NCBI GenBank assembly: GCA_977006965.1
Contig: OZ345365.1
Location: 992,001 to 1,056,000, forward strand
Source of the DNA: Phymatolithon calcareum
Taxonomy: Eukaryota; Rhodophyta; Florideophyceae; Hapalidiales
Reading direction: 5' to 3'
Length of the DNA stretch: 64,000 bases
In this document: piece after piece, positions 30,697-40,693 of the stretch
Position numbering within the stretch: the stretch's first letter is position 1
Layout: each line of letters opens with the position of its first letter
Translations under genes and position numbers: made by a program
The notes under the pieces: generated by a model
Told to the model about the DNA's origin: nothing
What the model saw: the letters and a program-made list of their open reading frames with translations, nothing else
Database searches by the model: none

Positions 30697-31672
30697 GGAG
30701 TGAAGTGTGCTCTATGGGCAGCTCATGCAAATCCATAAATTATCTTTTTTCCTCCCGATTTAAGATTGTCTACTGTACAACGATCTTAGACGAGCTCGCA
30801 AAGAAATATATTTCTTTAGCTGAGAAATGCTGTATAACGATCTGCTGTTTTAGACGTAAGCCAATGACAATTCACTGAGGGCGAAAACGAGCCACAAAAC
30901 AACCAGCCAAGGCGCAAGGTCTCATTTTTCCTACAAGCTCCTTGTAAATGCGACCAAGAGAAAGATCCTGGGTTCGAATCCCGGGTGTGCCTGTTCGCGG
31001 TGAAGAATCTGACGCGGTTTTTTCTCCTAATTTTCCGGCATGTGGCAGTTTCGGGAGACGTTTTCGGCCTTGCACAAGGGTTCCGAACTAATTGCAGTGT
31101 CTCAGTATGAAACAGAAGAAAAGTACGCTGTAAAGTAATCCCAATCCTCAGAGATAAGCGGGGGAAGGGGGCTGATACGTTTACCATAGCGGTACTGCCA
31201 GGTTCTAAAATAAAATCATGTCTCTCTCCTTGTTCTTTCACACTCTGCTCGTCTCTCCAATGATTAGCCCAGGATCACTTCTTCAGATTGAGCAAAGATC
31301 ATCGATCTGCTGCAACTATTCCTCCTGGACACAAGCTTCAGGTTCGAAGTAGTTTCATATGGACTACAACCAGGGGAAAGTTATGCACTTTCCCCTGATA
31401 CTACGCACTCACTTCTCATGAAGTGTAAGGTATTTTTTTCATGTCTCCATAATTATATTTGATCCTTTTTCCACTTGTCGTATCATATTCTCCTTCCGCC
31501 AAATTTTTCTTGCAACTTCGGCTAGCTCCAACATAAGAGATCTGCATCCAATATTGCTCTCTTCTTTTCTCCTTCCTGGAGTATTTAAGTTTCTTGTCAG
31601 CCTACACCCTCTTAGCTACGCATCTCTTCCCCAAGGTTGTGCGATATACGATATACTCCTTTCCTGCTCGTC
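30697..31672. other. Intergenic; isolated tRNA B-box-like sequence
   Basis: No gene recognised. At 30966-30984 the sequence CCTGGGTTCGAATCCCGGG looks like a tRNA T-arm, and AGGCGCA (about 70 bases upstream) could pair with TGTGCCT. No D-arm or 7-base anticodon loop can be folded between them. Possibly a tRNA or SINE relic. A TATA-like TATTTAAG (~31580) lies upstream of the next gene. Confidence 0.4.
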
Positions 31673-32029
31673 ATGGTTCTCAAGATCACTCTATCCATTC
31701 TACTCGGACTGCTTCTTTTGCAACAAGCTCAAGGGTGCCTCCGTTTTCTTGGCTATTGCGGCGCATGGGGCGGAAGCTGTTGCACGGGATATGTGTGCAG
31801 AGGAAGCGTTTGCGTACCTCCGGAATGCACGCTTGGTGGCCAGTGCGGTGCCGGCCAAGAATGCTGTAACCTTCTGGTATGCAAAGGAGGAAAATGCGTA
31901 CTCCCCGCCAATGGTTCCAACAGTCCACGCACTCAGCAACCCATTGCTCCGGTGACTAGTCCGACGACTCCACGATCTCCACGCGTTCCTGACTGCCGTC
32001 GCGGACGCCGAAGTATTGCTTGTCCTTAA
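31673..32029 (+). CDS. Secreted tandem knottin-like cysteine-rich protein (118 aa)
   Basis: The ATG at 31673 opens a clear signal peptide (KITLSILLGLLLLQQAQG), with cleavage expected before Cys22. Two cysteine repeats follow: C-x6-C-x6-CC-x4-C-x4-C and C-x5-C-x5-CC-x4-C-x4-C, the inhibitor-cystine-knot spacing. A Pro/Ser/Thr-rich tail (TQQPIAPVTSPTTPRSPRVP) and a basic C-terminus with two more Cys complete it. The ORF is open 12 codons further upstream, but this Met gives the better signal sequence. Such folds serve as protease inhibitors, antimicrobial peptides, toxins or ligands, and the sequence does not say which. Related fragments lie at 9510-9692 (minus) and, more loosely, at 55085-55819. 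It is short enough that expression should be checked. Confidence 0.7.
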   Translation: MVLKITLSILLGLLLLQQAQGCLRFLGYCGAWGGSCCTGYVCRGSVCVPPECTLGGQCGAGQECCNLLVCKGGKCVLPANGSNSPRTQQPIAPVTSPTTPRSPRVPDCRRGRRSIACP

Positions 32030-32343
32030 ACTAGATCTCCCTACTTAGTGCGAACAGCAGGCCTTTTTCTATCGACAAACTCGTAGAAAGTCAAGGTGGC
32101 AATGTGAAAAAACTTTCCTCAGATAGAGTCAAATATCAGTTGAGCAAGAGACATATTGAAATCAATGCTAACGCCAATTTAAAAAAGAATTTTCTCAAGG
32201 TCAACCACAATGCTAGATCGTCCACACAGGAAGAATTAGATCAAAGTAGACATGTGATTGTTGAAAGAGAATCCTAGCTATTCAATCCTATTTTTCCCAA
32301 TAATGTAGCTACCATACATATGTTTACGGAAAGAGAAACCTAG

Positions 32344-32936
32344 CTATTGAAACCTATTATTGATCGCAATGCATTCGAATTGCTTTTCGAATAAACTACC
32401 GGAGCTGCAAGAAGACCCATCTGTTACACCACCTGCCGATCCTACCACCTTTTCATATGCAACCTTGTGGAACATTGCATTGCTTGCGTGATTGTCGCCG
32501 TACAGAACCTCTTCCCTATCCGTGGCTTTCACCACATTGTTTACGTCCACCACGCACTCAAATAAATTGCATTGCAGCCCATACCGTTGTTCCATGTTTG
32601 CAAGTTCAGCACTGTCCTTCGGTAGGCATGTAGCGTAGTACGCATGTCCCGGTATCAGGCCATAGTTGGGATTGATAAGCCCTTCGCATGTGCAAACAAT
32701 TATTTTGAATGTGCGTTCGGCGTTGATTTTCTTGCCATCTTGACGGCGAATGTGCTGTACCAACAGATCCGCCTGGTTTCAGTGGCTGATCTTCATTGCG
32801 TTAAAGGAGTTGTGGAAAATCTACATGATCTCGGCCTCGTCGATGGCGCAAAACGTGATGCTGTCAGAGGCAATGAAGTGCTGTTGGAATTTATAATAGT
32901 CATCTATTTCTTGCGCATTGTGCAGCCGAGAACCAC
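32344..32936 (-). pseudogene. UDP-glucose/GDP-mannose 6-dehydrogenase pseudogene, C-terminal part
   Basis: On the minus strand, just downstream of the LINE insertion, the frame reads DEAEIM, a stop, then HNSFNAMKISH. This is the conserved helix of the family (EAEMxKxxxNxFxAxKISFxNE). Further on come NPNYGLIPGHAYYATCLPKD and ECVVDVNN, matching NPxYGxxPGxxYGGxCLPKD with its catalytic cysteine (Cys ~32628) and Lys/Asp. Two stops in the helix and YA for the conserved GG mark it as decayed. The N-terminal half lies on the other side of a LINE at 34803-35260. The family oxidises nucleotide sugars to uronic acids for wall polysaccharides. Confidence 0.85.
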
Positions 32937-34790
32937 TTTTTTTTTTTTTTTAGTAGTATTTATTAAACGCTCTCAGTAACACTCTTTAGACTGTAAGGGA
33001 GATGCGTTTCAGTTGCTACAGCCTTGTAGCATAGTATAACATTCATATATGCTTCTTCCGCAATCTTGTATATCGTGGCCCTAGCTGCAAAAACCCACAT
33101 CGGACGGATGTGGGAAAAGCTTAGAGTCCTCTATGCGCTCAGCGGCGATTCGAGCTCGCAATTCTTATCCTTTGTTTTTCTATTCCATGTCCTCGTAAAA
33201 GGCACTGGTAAAGAAGAGTAGCTGGTCCAGTGCTTCTTCGGTCTTCTTGGTCTCTTCTCCGGTCAGCTGGTATCTCGCCAAAGACGTTTCAACCGTGTGC
33301 AGTAGCCTTGATATGATTTCGCCAAATTTGTCTTCTAGTAGTGTCGTGCTCAGTGGGGGAAATCTCCCAAACGCCCACTTCACCGCCAATTGACGATGAC
33401 GTACTTTCGGAAGCCTTAAAATCACTGGAATTGCTCCGACTATATCATACGGTATCTTTTTCTTTCTGCTTGATTCCAAAGACTCCCCTTCATCATTGAA
33501 GAGTGATGCTTTCAGGGATCCTGCCGACATTCCTTGCTTAAGATACTCCAAGGCCTTCTCGAACTGCTCATGCCTTAGCATTGCTGCCATGTCCCGACAC
33601 ACCCATTGCAATTCATCCACGTCTCTGCAATCCGTTGGGACGGCCAGTAGGCTCTCTTTTTTTGTCTTGGCTCTCACGAGCATTTTGAGCGCTAAAACCA
33701 TTCTCCTGTCTTCAGCTGCTTGGATGCGACAGAGAAGACGAAGTCTTGCAGACCGATTTTTCGCGATTGGTCCAAGGACTTGAGAGAAAAAGGTCCTCTC
33801 TACCTCTTCAATAGCTGTCTGGATTCTCGGCGTCCAAGGTGTTAGATGCATGGCATACTCCCATCTTGGCTGTATCAGTGCCTTGTATACCTTGATAGCT
33901 TTAAGCGCGTTAATACCGCGCCTGGAGACACCAAGGGGTCTTAACTGATACACAGCGATCTTGGCGTTCCGGATGCGCTCGAGCATTCTTGTCTCGGTTA
34001 CCCCCTGACTGCTCAGTGAGATTCCAAGGTATGACACTTCTTTGACTTTCGTTAGTGTTTTGCCTGACAGCTTGAAGTTAACTGGTCTCGTGTCCGCTGA
34101 CAACAGAACCTCACTTTTTCCGGCGTTCGTGTTCCAAGTCATTTGCCGGTCTTTTCCCCATTTTGACGCAATGCCTAAAAGTCTTTGCAGTCCAGCAGGC
34201 GATTTAGCCGTGAGGAGTACATCGTCCGCAAACAGTACTCCTGCGACGTCGGCGACTTCTCGTGGTACTTGTCTAATTCTTTCGGTGAACTCGTCCATGA
34301 ACAAGTTGTACAAGCTTGGACTCAACGGGGACCCTTGCGGTACTCCCCTGTCGATTACGAACCACTTTTTCTGAGGATCCCCAACTGTGCATACCCATGA
34401 AGCAACCAAAAAAACCTCGATCATCGCGCATAATTCCTGAGGTAGACACAGTCTCATTCGATCTTGCAGGTGTTTCCTTGGAACTGTGTCATACGCCGCT
34501 TTTAGATCCAATACTGCGATACATCTCTGCCCTCTCTTCTGCAGTTCCAGTGCTCGAAGGATGGCTAGCTCTGTACTCTTCCCTTTCTGGAATCCTAATT
34601 GGATGTTGTGGTTCTTGTACCTTTGACGGAGTAGGGTATCAATTGCGGCCTCCACGATTTTTCTGACTTGACTCAGTAGGGATATAGGTCTGAAATTTTT
34701 TGGGTCATCGTGATCCCCTTTTTTGTGTAGTGGGACTAGCAGAGCTTTCAGCCAAGCCATGGGGAGAGTTCCACACCTGCCGCATGCAGC
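32937..34790 (-). mobile_element. LINE family C, 5'-truncated, with poly(A) tail
   Basis: Flanked by the 12-bp direct repeat GCCGAGAACCAC (32925-32936 and 34791-34802). Its minus-strand 3' end is a run of A (T13-14 on the plus strand from 32937). The 3' UTR (GCATCTCCCTTACAGTCT...) recurs in the copies at 44436-45156 and 56455-56946. Confidence 0.94.
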
Positions 34791-34802
34791 GCCGAGAACC
34801 AC
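33180..34802 (-). pseudogene. LINE C reverse transcriptase (540 codons)
   Basis: Open frame with fingers motif (NFRPISLLSQVRKIVE), motif A (AVLDLKAAYDTVPR), motif B (IDRGVPQGSPLSPSLYN), catalytic FADD (VLFADDVLLTAK), thumb, and the C-terminal block LAVKWAFGRFPPLSTTLLED. The endonuclease and N-terminus are missing by 5' truncation. The first codons at 34791-34802 are target-site sequence, not LINE. No internal stops, so the insertion is recent compared with the dehydrogenase pseudogene it splits. Confidence 0.9.
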
Positions 34803-35438
34803 CTCCTACGGCGACATGGCATCTTGCACTGCGGACCGAGCACGAAGGAACTCAGGTCGGAAGTATAGACGCACTGAGTGGCCTACCTCCTTCTCCACTG
34901 CCGCTTTGTAGGCGAAACAGAAACCGATGGTGACGATGGAGCGCACGACGACCAGGGCGTTCGGGTTGGATGAGATGATGGCAACGACGTTGCGGAGGGA
35001 GCCCCAAATGTAAGTCATGTTGAGAGCACCGGTGTGTGTGTTCAACGGAGTGATAATGTTAAGCAGAATGAAGTCGACATTGCGGAGGACAGACAAATCG
35101 TGAGACACGTGATGAACATGGTAGCAGTGAGAGATTTGTTGCATGCGTTTGGAACTGGCTTCCGCACCGATGACGCGATGTCCGGCGTTCGAGATTGCAA
35201 GCGCATATGCATGACCAACAATTCCGCAGCCGACCTGCACAATTGTAGATGGAGCCCTTTTGAGAGGTGTACGGATGACTGGAGAGATGGATGAATGCTG
35301 AATTGGAGGTGAGTGAGTGAAAAGTAAGAGAGAGTGGATGTGATGTGATGGGATAAGTTTCGGATTTCTTGATTTAGAATGAATAGGACGAGGTACGATT
35401 ACCCCTCCAACCTGCTCCTGATTTCTTACATTACCCAA
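34803..35438 (-). pseudogene. UDP-glucose/GDP-mannose 6-dehydrogenase pseudogene, NAD-binding half
   Basis: The minus frame contains the Rossmann motif VGCGIVGHAYALAISNAGH (GxGxxG, residues ~69-87), the strand DFILLNIITPLN, the stretch ALVVVRSIVTIGF (family STVPxGT region) and YFRPEFLRARSAVQDAMSP, the equivalent of NPEFLREGxAxxDxxxP. It then meets a TAG and the LINE target site. The first ~64 residues are not like the family and are probably not coding. With 32344-32936 it forms one gene split by LINE C. Whether it was a UDP-glucose or a GDP-mannose enzyme cannot be decided. Confidence 0.85.
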
Positions 35439-35444
35439 AATCTA

Positions 35445-36229
35445 CAATTCAGCGTGCCAGGACTCCAGTAGTTTGCGTCCCTCCAAGTAGCTGGTCAAGC
35501 TGTTGCCGGCCTCGTATGTTCTCAAGACCCGGGACGGCGTCACGATAAAGTTCAAAGCCACTACCGCGATCAACAGCTCAAGCAAGCTGTCGGAATACTT
35601 GTCCACGACTGCTCACACAACAATCAGCGCCACGTCCGACGCCCATGCTGCTTCCATCAGCACCGAAGCTAGCCTGCCCCGCGGGTACTTCACCCCGAAC
35701 CGCGCATTTCCGTCACGTGCATCACCTTTTGAGAGCCGTTGACGACACGAGGATTGGCGACGGCATCGCACCGGGCCTTGTAAAGCACTAGCGCCGGGAT
35801 GTAAGTCCAGTCCTGTTTATTCCAGTCCGTCGTCTAACAGCGACAGGAAGTGTACTGTACCTTCTCCACCCTGGCCCTTGGTTCGCCCCGAATACTTCGT
35901 AGCCCCGGCACTTCCAGGTACACCCACAGCACTCTGGCCAGCAGTTTCTCGAACACTGTGTGGCAGAGAAACTGTCGCGCACGCATATCACTTTGCGGCC
36001 ACCGGACCTTTGCTTCTTGCACTCAAGAAACAGGGCGGTGTAGTACCCGGCACGCATTTGTGGTGACGTGCCGAGGTGTAATGTGGCGGAGGTGTGAATC
36101 GTTTTCCGATTTACACGTGCAAGAGGTCAATAGGACCTGCAGGCCGGACCCCCCGGGGCCCGGAGGCCCACGGCGCGACACGGCACCACCGCGGAACCCG
36201 AAAGAATCGGGTCGGATAAGTTCGCCTAA
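35445..36229 (-). other. Degenerate coding-like region, unidentified
   Basis: Minus-strand fragments in shifting frames look protein-like (for example DWNKQDWTYIPALVLYKARC and KLLARVLWVYLEVPGLRS) and the base composition is more GC-rich than the surroundings. I cannot name a family. It may be another decayed gene next to the dehydrogenase. No complete ORF. Confidence 0.3.
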
Positions 36230-36567
36230 TTTTGGTTAAAGTTTTGCTGCATATCACGGTGCTTATCCTCACATGAAGAATACTGTAAGCTTTGAGCATT
36301 ACACTAAGCTTGCCCTTGGGCCTCCTGAGCAAAGAGTAGCGTAGCTTACCAAAATGCAGTCAAAAGGCTTCCCGCATCGTCGCAGCGACCTGCGGAGACC
36401 TCAAGAAGTCTTGAATCTCCGATTTTTCAACAAAGATTGATGATGCAATGATTATCTGTATTACACGTGTTGATATGAACTTATTATGAGCACTCGACTG
36501 CAGAATATCCTCGATTCGAGAAACTGAACGTTTCCATTTTGCCCATCCAATTATCGAGGATTGACTG
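36230..36567 (-). mobile_element. pogo/Tigger-like remnant
   Basis: The minus strand begins CAGTCAATCCTCGATAATTGG after TA (36568-36569) and is similar to 17948 onwards, including the GAATCGAG, ATTGCATC and TTACAGTATTCTTCATG blocks and a decayed PIP-box codon stretch near 36400-36435. The other end is not recognisable. Confidence 0.7.
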
Positions 36568-36733
36568 TATACAAATTATTAATTTTTTCCTTACACTAAG
36601 ACGCCAGGCAGAAAGTAAACGAAGAACATACTTCGCTGGAATGCGTTAGGGAACGGTTTGGTCTACAGCTCCCCAAACGCAGTTGCACTACACAGTGGAA
36701 ACCACGCCACTATCGATTTTCCAGAGAAGAGTA

Positions 36734-37462
36734 TCATTTATCTGAATCTAGAGAGTAGCAGTTCGCACTGGCGCGACACCACCATATGTCCTCATATTCC
36801 TTCATCGCAGTTCTACACATCTGTATTGTTTTCTCTTGAGCACGCAAAGATGATTTTAGCGACTTCAGTAATGTCTGCAACCGTTCCACAATCTTTGCAA
36901 TGTATTCTTCCATGTCAAAAGTCTTTTCGCTCTCTGAAATTGTACAAGGAATATCCTGGATTCGTTCCACATGACGCATTGCATATTTAAGGTTGAGCTT
37001 ATCTGCATCCTGGGCTGTCTTGAAGATTCGAATGGCTCCCCGATGAATTTACTTTTTTGAAAACTTGACTTTTTGATCATGGTCTAAGGTAGATGGCTCG
37101 GTGAGATCTTGATCCGGCGGGAAATGTTCCGCATTCTCTGTTGTTGGGCTATACACGAACAATGTTTGGCCAAAAAAGAAAATGGCCATTTGAAGATCAT
37201 CTAAAGCAGAAAGATCCTTGTTAGCGCGGTCGATTGTTATTGGCGTGGGCGGCTTGACGGGCTTCGCTTTCTGCTCATTTTGCAGACGCGCGATTGCTGA
37301 TTCGAGTACACATTGGTTCTGCCGAATACGGATCTTCATCTTCTTCTGAAAAAAGGGGATGAATCTTTTCAATCCGATGGCGTTCAGAGATTTTTTTTCG
37401 CGCTGTGGTACTTTTCCTCAGCGATCAGATAATCGTATTTTGCTCAATTAAGTGTAGACATC
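36734..37462 (-). pseudogene. Unknown helical-protein family, broken copy 'b'
   Basis: Minus-strand fragments align in order with the 46618-47301 protein: KYDYLIAEEKYHSAKK, then FIPFFQKKMKIRIRQNQCVL, LSALDDLQMAIFFFGQTLF followed by VYSPTTENA, and the C-terminal VERLQTLLKSLKSSLRAQEK. Stops and frameshifts separate them (for example after the block ending KVKFSKK near 37049). This is the most diverged of the five copies. Confidence 0.75.
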
Positions 37463-37679
37463 ATGTTGAGGAGCTCAGAATCCAGTCGGATAGTCTCTGA
37501 GGGCATAGATGTGTCCGTTATAAGCTATGAACGGTTTCCCTTTATACAAAAAAATAATACAGCTGTGCTGATGTTGATTTCGTGTTCACTTCTACTTTGC
37601 ATCACGAGTCTCCATCATGAAAATAGTCAGAGCACTCATACTCTGCCTAAGAGTACGACATGAAACTTGAGAAAGTAAG

Positions 37680-38175
37680 ACAGGCTATATTTGCGAGCTT
37701 AACGAATTGCACAGCATCTGCGAATCACTTCATCATCATGATGAAGTGATTCGCAGATGCTGTGCAATGTTTGCGCATCACTTCATGATGATGATGATGA
37801 TGATGATGATGAACTGATGCGCAAACATCTGAAAAGAAAGAACCAAGAAAGGCAGATTTTATAGGCTACAAACACCTTCCCGCTCTCCATTTAATAATCA
37901 TATTGCCGTTTCCTCCGTTATGGGTCTCTGATTTATCTCCATGCCATCATCATGATGGCACGGAGACAACATGATGTTGTTACGCAGCCCTCATTTCGGA
38001 TCAAAACGAAATAAGCTTTGAAGAAACGTACAACCTAATTTTGAATTACTTTTAGCTCCTTGTGCCTCTTCGGTGTTTTTCAACATTTACAAAATTGTTT
38101 TGCAGTTCCCCAACAATAAATTCATAGAAAAAGCCATGATGGTGCCAAGCTGTAGGTCAGCACACCATCATGGTG
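37680..38175. repeat. Cluster of perfect palindromes and GAT repeats
   Basis: Arms 37706-37736/37738-37768 (31 bp, perfect, 1-nt centre). A second hairpin starts at ~37769 with GTTTGCGCATCA and closes with TGATGCGCAAAC around a (GAT)n tract. TGCCATCAT-C-ATGATGGCA is at 37942-37960. CCATGATGGTG/CACCATCATGG pair across 38135-38170. No coding function seen. It lies just upstream of gene copy 'c', as a similar cluster does next to copy 'a'. Confidence 0.9.
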
Positions 38176-38415
38176 CCACCGATGCTCATCTATTGGTTCT
38201 TTCTCGTTTATTCGCCAACGGCATTTCATGGTCTCATTTCATGAACTTGAAGTTCATGAAAGTCATATGTATACTTGACTAGCAGTTGTGCAGTAAGTTG
38301 CATGTCTTTATCTGAGGCGGTTAACCTCGAAATTAGTACCACCAAAGTTAGGCCTTTGGTTGCTACTTAAGCGGACATCAGCCATCTCACTTACCGAATA
38401 CTCACATACCCCCGG
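38175..38415 (+). promoter_or_regulatory. Conserved upstream region of the unknown gene family
   Basis: About 240 bp strongly similar to the inverted 12441-12690 region upstream of copy 'a'. Parts (CTTTATCTGA..CG.TTAA) are shared with ~46530-46560 upstream of copy 'd'. It contains the palindrome TCATGAACTTGAAGTTCATG. Conservation across three copies makes it the likely promoter, but it may only reflect joint duplication. Confidence 0.45.
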
Positions 38416-39140
38416 ATACCATCAGGCTGGATCCTGCAATATCCAAGATGATTTCTGCAATGCGCCGGGCAGAATATGAATACGTTGTTGCCGAATCTGA
38501 CTAACTGGAAGCTCAAGATACACTTAGTGCGATTGGATGGAAGAAGTTCATCCCCGGCTATTTGAAGAAGAAGAAGAGCAACCTTCGAGTGGCCCGGTAT
38601 ATGTTGGAGTCGGCCACTGTGAAGCTTCGGCAGTACCAGGCAGCGGAGCACATCACCCCACCTGTGCCAATCACCGCTGCGCGTCTCAAGGTAGAGCTTT
38701 CGGCTCTGGAGCATTTGAAATTGGCAATTTCGTTCCTCGGTCAGGTTTTGCTCACATACAACCCGAACAAAAATTATGCGAAATACTTTCAGACTGATCA
38801 TGTGGCGTCTGAGGTTCTGGCTTTAGACCCTGACTTGAAATTTTTGTTCGCAAAATAACAGTTCGACTGCGGAACTATACAAATGTACAAGGCGGCTCGT
38901 GTTTCGGAAAACCTGAAACTCGATCTCGAACTGGAGCTTATCGACAGCGCCCAGAGCGCTTTCAATATTTGTGAAGCATTCTCGCTCTGGTACATAATAT
39001 TATTATGTACCAGAGCGAGAATGCTTCACAAATGAATGAAGAACGTGCAAAGTTCGTCAGACGGTTGCATAATTTGTTGTCCTCTCAGTATCAGGAGAAA
39101 ACCGTACAGATCTTCCCCAACTGTCGCAAAACGGCAATGA
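38415..39140 (+). pseudogene. Unknown helical-protein family, broken copy 'c'
   Basis: Close relative of copy 'a': KKKKSNLRVARYMLESATVK, LSALEHLKLAISFLGQVLL, TYNPNKNYAKYFQTDHVASE. Lesions: the start ATG reads ATA (~38407), there is a stop near 38505, TAA for a glutamine codon at 38856-38858, and a 32-bp inverted duplication (38968-39032) that destroys the C-terminal frame. After it the frame resumes (NEERAKFVRRLHNLLSSQYQ). Confidence 0.85.
38968..39032. repeat. Perfect 32-bp palindrome (snap-back duplication)
   Basis: Arms 38968-38999 and 39001-39032 are exact reverse complements around a single T. The right arm is the ancestral coding sequence (compare 47135-47180). The left arm is an added inverted copy. 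Confidence 0.97.
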
Positions 39141-40520
39141 ACAGTTCAGAACAAAGAGAGTTTGTTACCTTTCGCGCGCTCAGCGTTGTAGAACCTCGCG
39201 AAGGTCCACGTGCTGTTCAAGAATGTCGCCACACACCAGTTTGTCTTAGTGATCCGTTATGACGGCTGGTTTCCCAAACGGGGACCGGGCATGGCGAGAC
39301 GCCTACACCAGCCACTTCTCTCCATGTGCTCCCGGAAGGAGCACTGAGACGATCAAGACTTGGTATTTCTTATTCCGACTGCCTTCCGATACAATGCTGT
39401 GCTCGGGTGCTGTCGCATTTATAGCATTCCGAATCTGGTCATCGGCGCTCATCCCGAGCCAGTTAGACTGTCTCCGAATTTACTGTCTTGCTATGAGAAA
39501 CAGGCGGGAGTGTGCGAGACGGAGCCACTTGAGACCCGTTGTTTCTTGTCTTCTCGACAGCGATTATTCCCGACCTCGAATTTGCGACACCAACCATACT
39601 AACCTTACATGCCTATTTGTTTTGACGTTGTGGAGGTCCGCATGTTCTGCGACTGATGTCATTTCATGTTAGCTGTATTCTTCTCACGAAAAACCTAGAT
39701 AGTTTTTCGTCCCCAACTCGCGAGAAACGAAAAGTCATTTTCTTCGTGGAATAAAACCTTCGTTTTCTGACCAAAAACACAACATTTCAGGCTGGAGGAG
39801 CATTGCTCTTGCTATACAGAACTGGTCGAATATTATTGCTGAGACATTAAGGATACTCTAGCAGTAAGATGGAATAGTGCTTAAGCTCGGTTACTGTAGT
39901 GGCTAATTCGAAAGGCGGCTTCCAACACCCGAAATACAATCATTTTAAAAGAAAATCTGCTGAAAATATTCAAAAAAGTAGGATTTCCAATTCGGTCCAA
40001 GTTTGTCTAGCAATGGATGTGTAGTACGAGAGGGTTAAGAAACATGCTCGTAGAACCGATTCGAATTTGTAAGCTAAGTTTCAACCAAATAGATCAGCGC
40101 CAAGGTAAGGTAACAAGTTTAAAACGGAATTTAAAAAGCTATAATCCGGGTATGTCATTCCCTAACAAACGAAGAAAAACATCAACGAACAAGTATCACG
40201 AGCCGACAAGCAAAAGAGAACTAATAAGCAAAGAAAAGATAAATGAACAAAAATACGGAGACAGACTTGAATGAAGAATAAACAAGTTCACCAAAAAATC
40301 AAGTAACAATATCGACAAAACTAGATAATTGAGAAAGATCCCGACTTGCCTCCACTTGAGTCACATGGTACCTTCTTAATATATCCATTTAATTACAACA
40401 TGCAAAGAAGCTCAGCGCCCTCAATGGACACCAATGGATGTTTGGTCATATAGTGCAGAATCTATGGAATCTAATGGAATGATTAATTTCATACGACGCT
40501 CACATAGGGGGATATATTAA
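39141..40520. other. No recognisable gene
   Basis: Short ORFs only, none with a family I recognise. Bases 40340-40375 (CCGACTTGCCTCCACTTGAG...CACATGGTA) resemble 54685-54715 and 60840-60870, a short dispersed repeat that in those places follows LINE-like coding remnants. Confidence 0.4.
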
Positions 40521-40521
40521 G

Positions 40522-40692
40522 GAGATGTGTACCGTAAGCCGGGATAACAAATGAAAGTAAAACGTAAGAGTACCAGGCCCGAGTGGGTACAATAGGACCC
40601 GAGGGCGGAGCCCGAGGGACTATTGTACCCACGAGGACCAGGTGCGAGCACGTTTTACACATTTGTTATCCCGGCTTACGGTACACATATGA
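40522..40692. mobile_element. Foldback MITE (~170 bp)
   Basis: Almost the whole segment folds on itself: outer arms share ATGTGTACCGTAAGCCGGGA, inner arms share GTGGGTACAATAG around CCCGAGGGCGGAGCCCGAGG. No clear target duplication. No coding capacity. Confidence 0.8.
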
Positions 40693-40693
40693 C

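Noticed and set aside
30918-31000. Possible tRNA gene with a good T-arm and pairable 7-bp ends
   Set aside because: No D-arm, no 7-nt anticodon loop, no A box. A permuted or intron-bearing tRNA was considered, but no matching other half was found nearby. Kept only as a note.
30816-31241. Minus-strand ORF with PGIRTQDLSLGR-like text
   Set aside because: This kind of peptide arises from tRNA T-arm-like DNA read backwards. Not a gene.
32344-32763. Calpain-like active-site His (GLIPGHAYYA)
   Set aside because: The wider context (CLPKD, NPNYG, the HNSFNAMKIS helix) fits nucleotide-sugar dehydrogenase much better.
32644-32979. 111-codon plus-strand ORF
   Set aside because: Antisense of the dehydrogenase pseudogene running into the LINE poly(A) tract.
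34806-36060. Virus-like pair of UDP-glucose dehydrogenase and a polysaccharide synthase, as in chloroviruses
   Set aside because: The neighbouring fragments cannot be identified as a synthase, and no viral genes are present.
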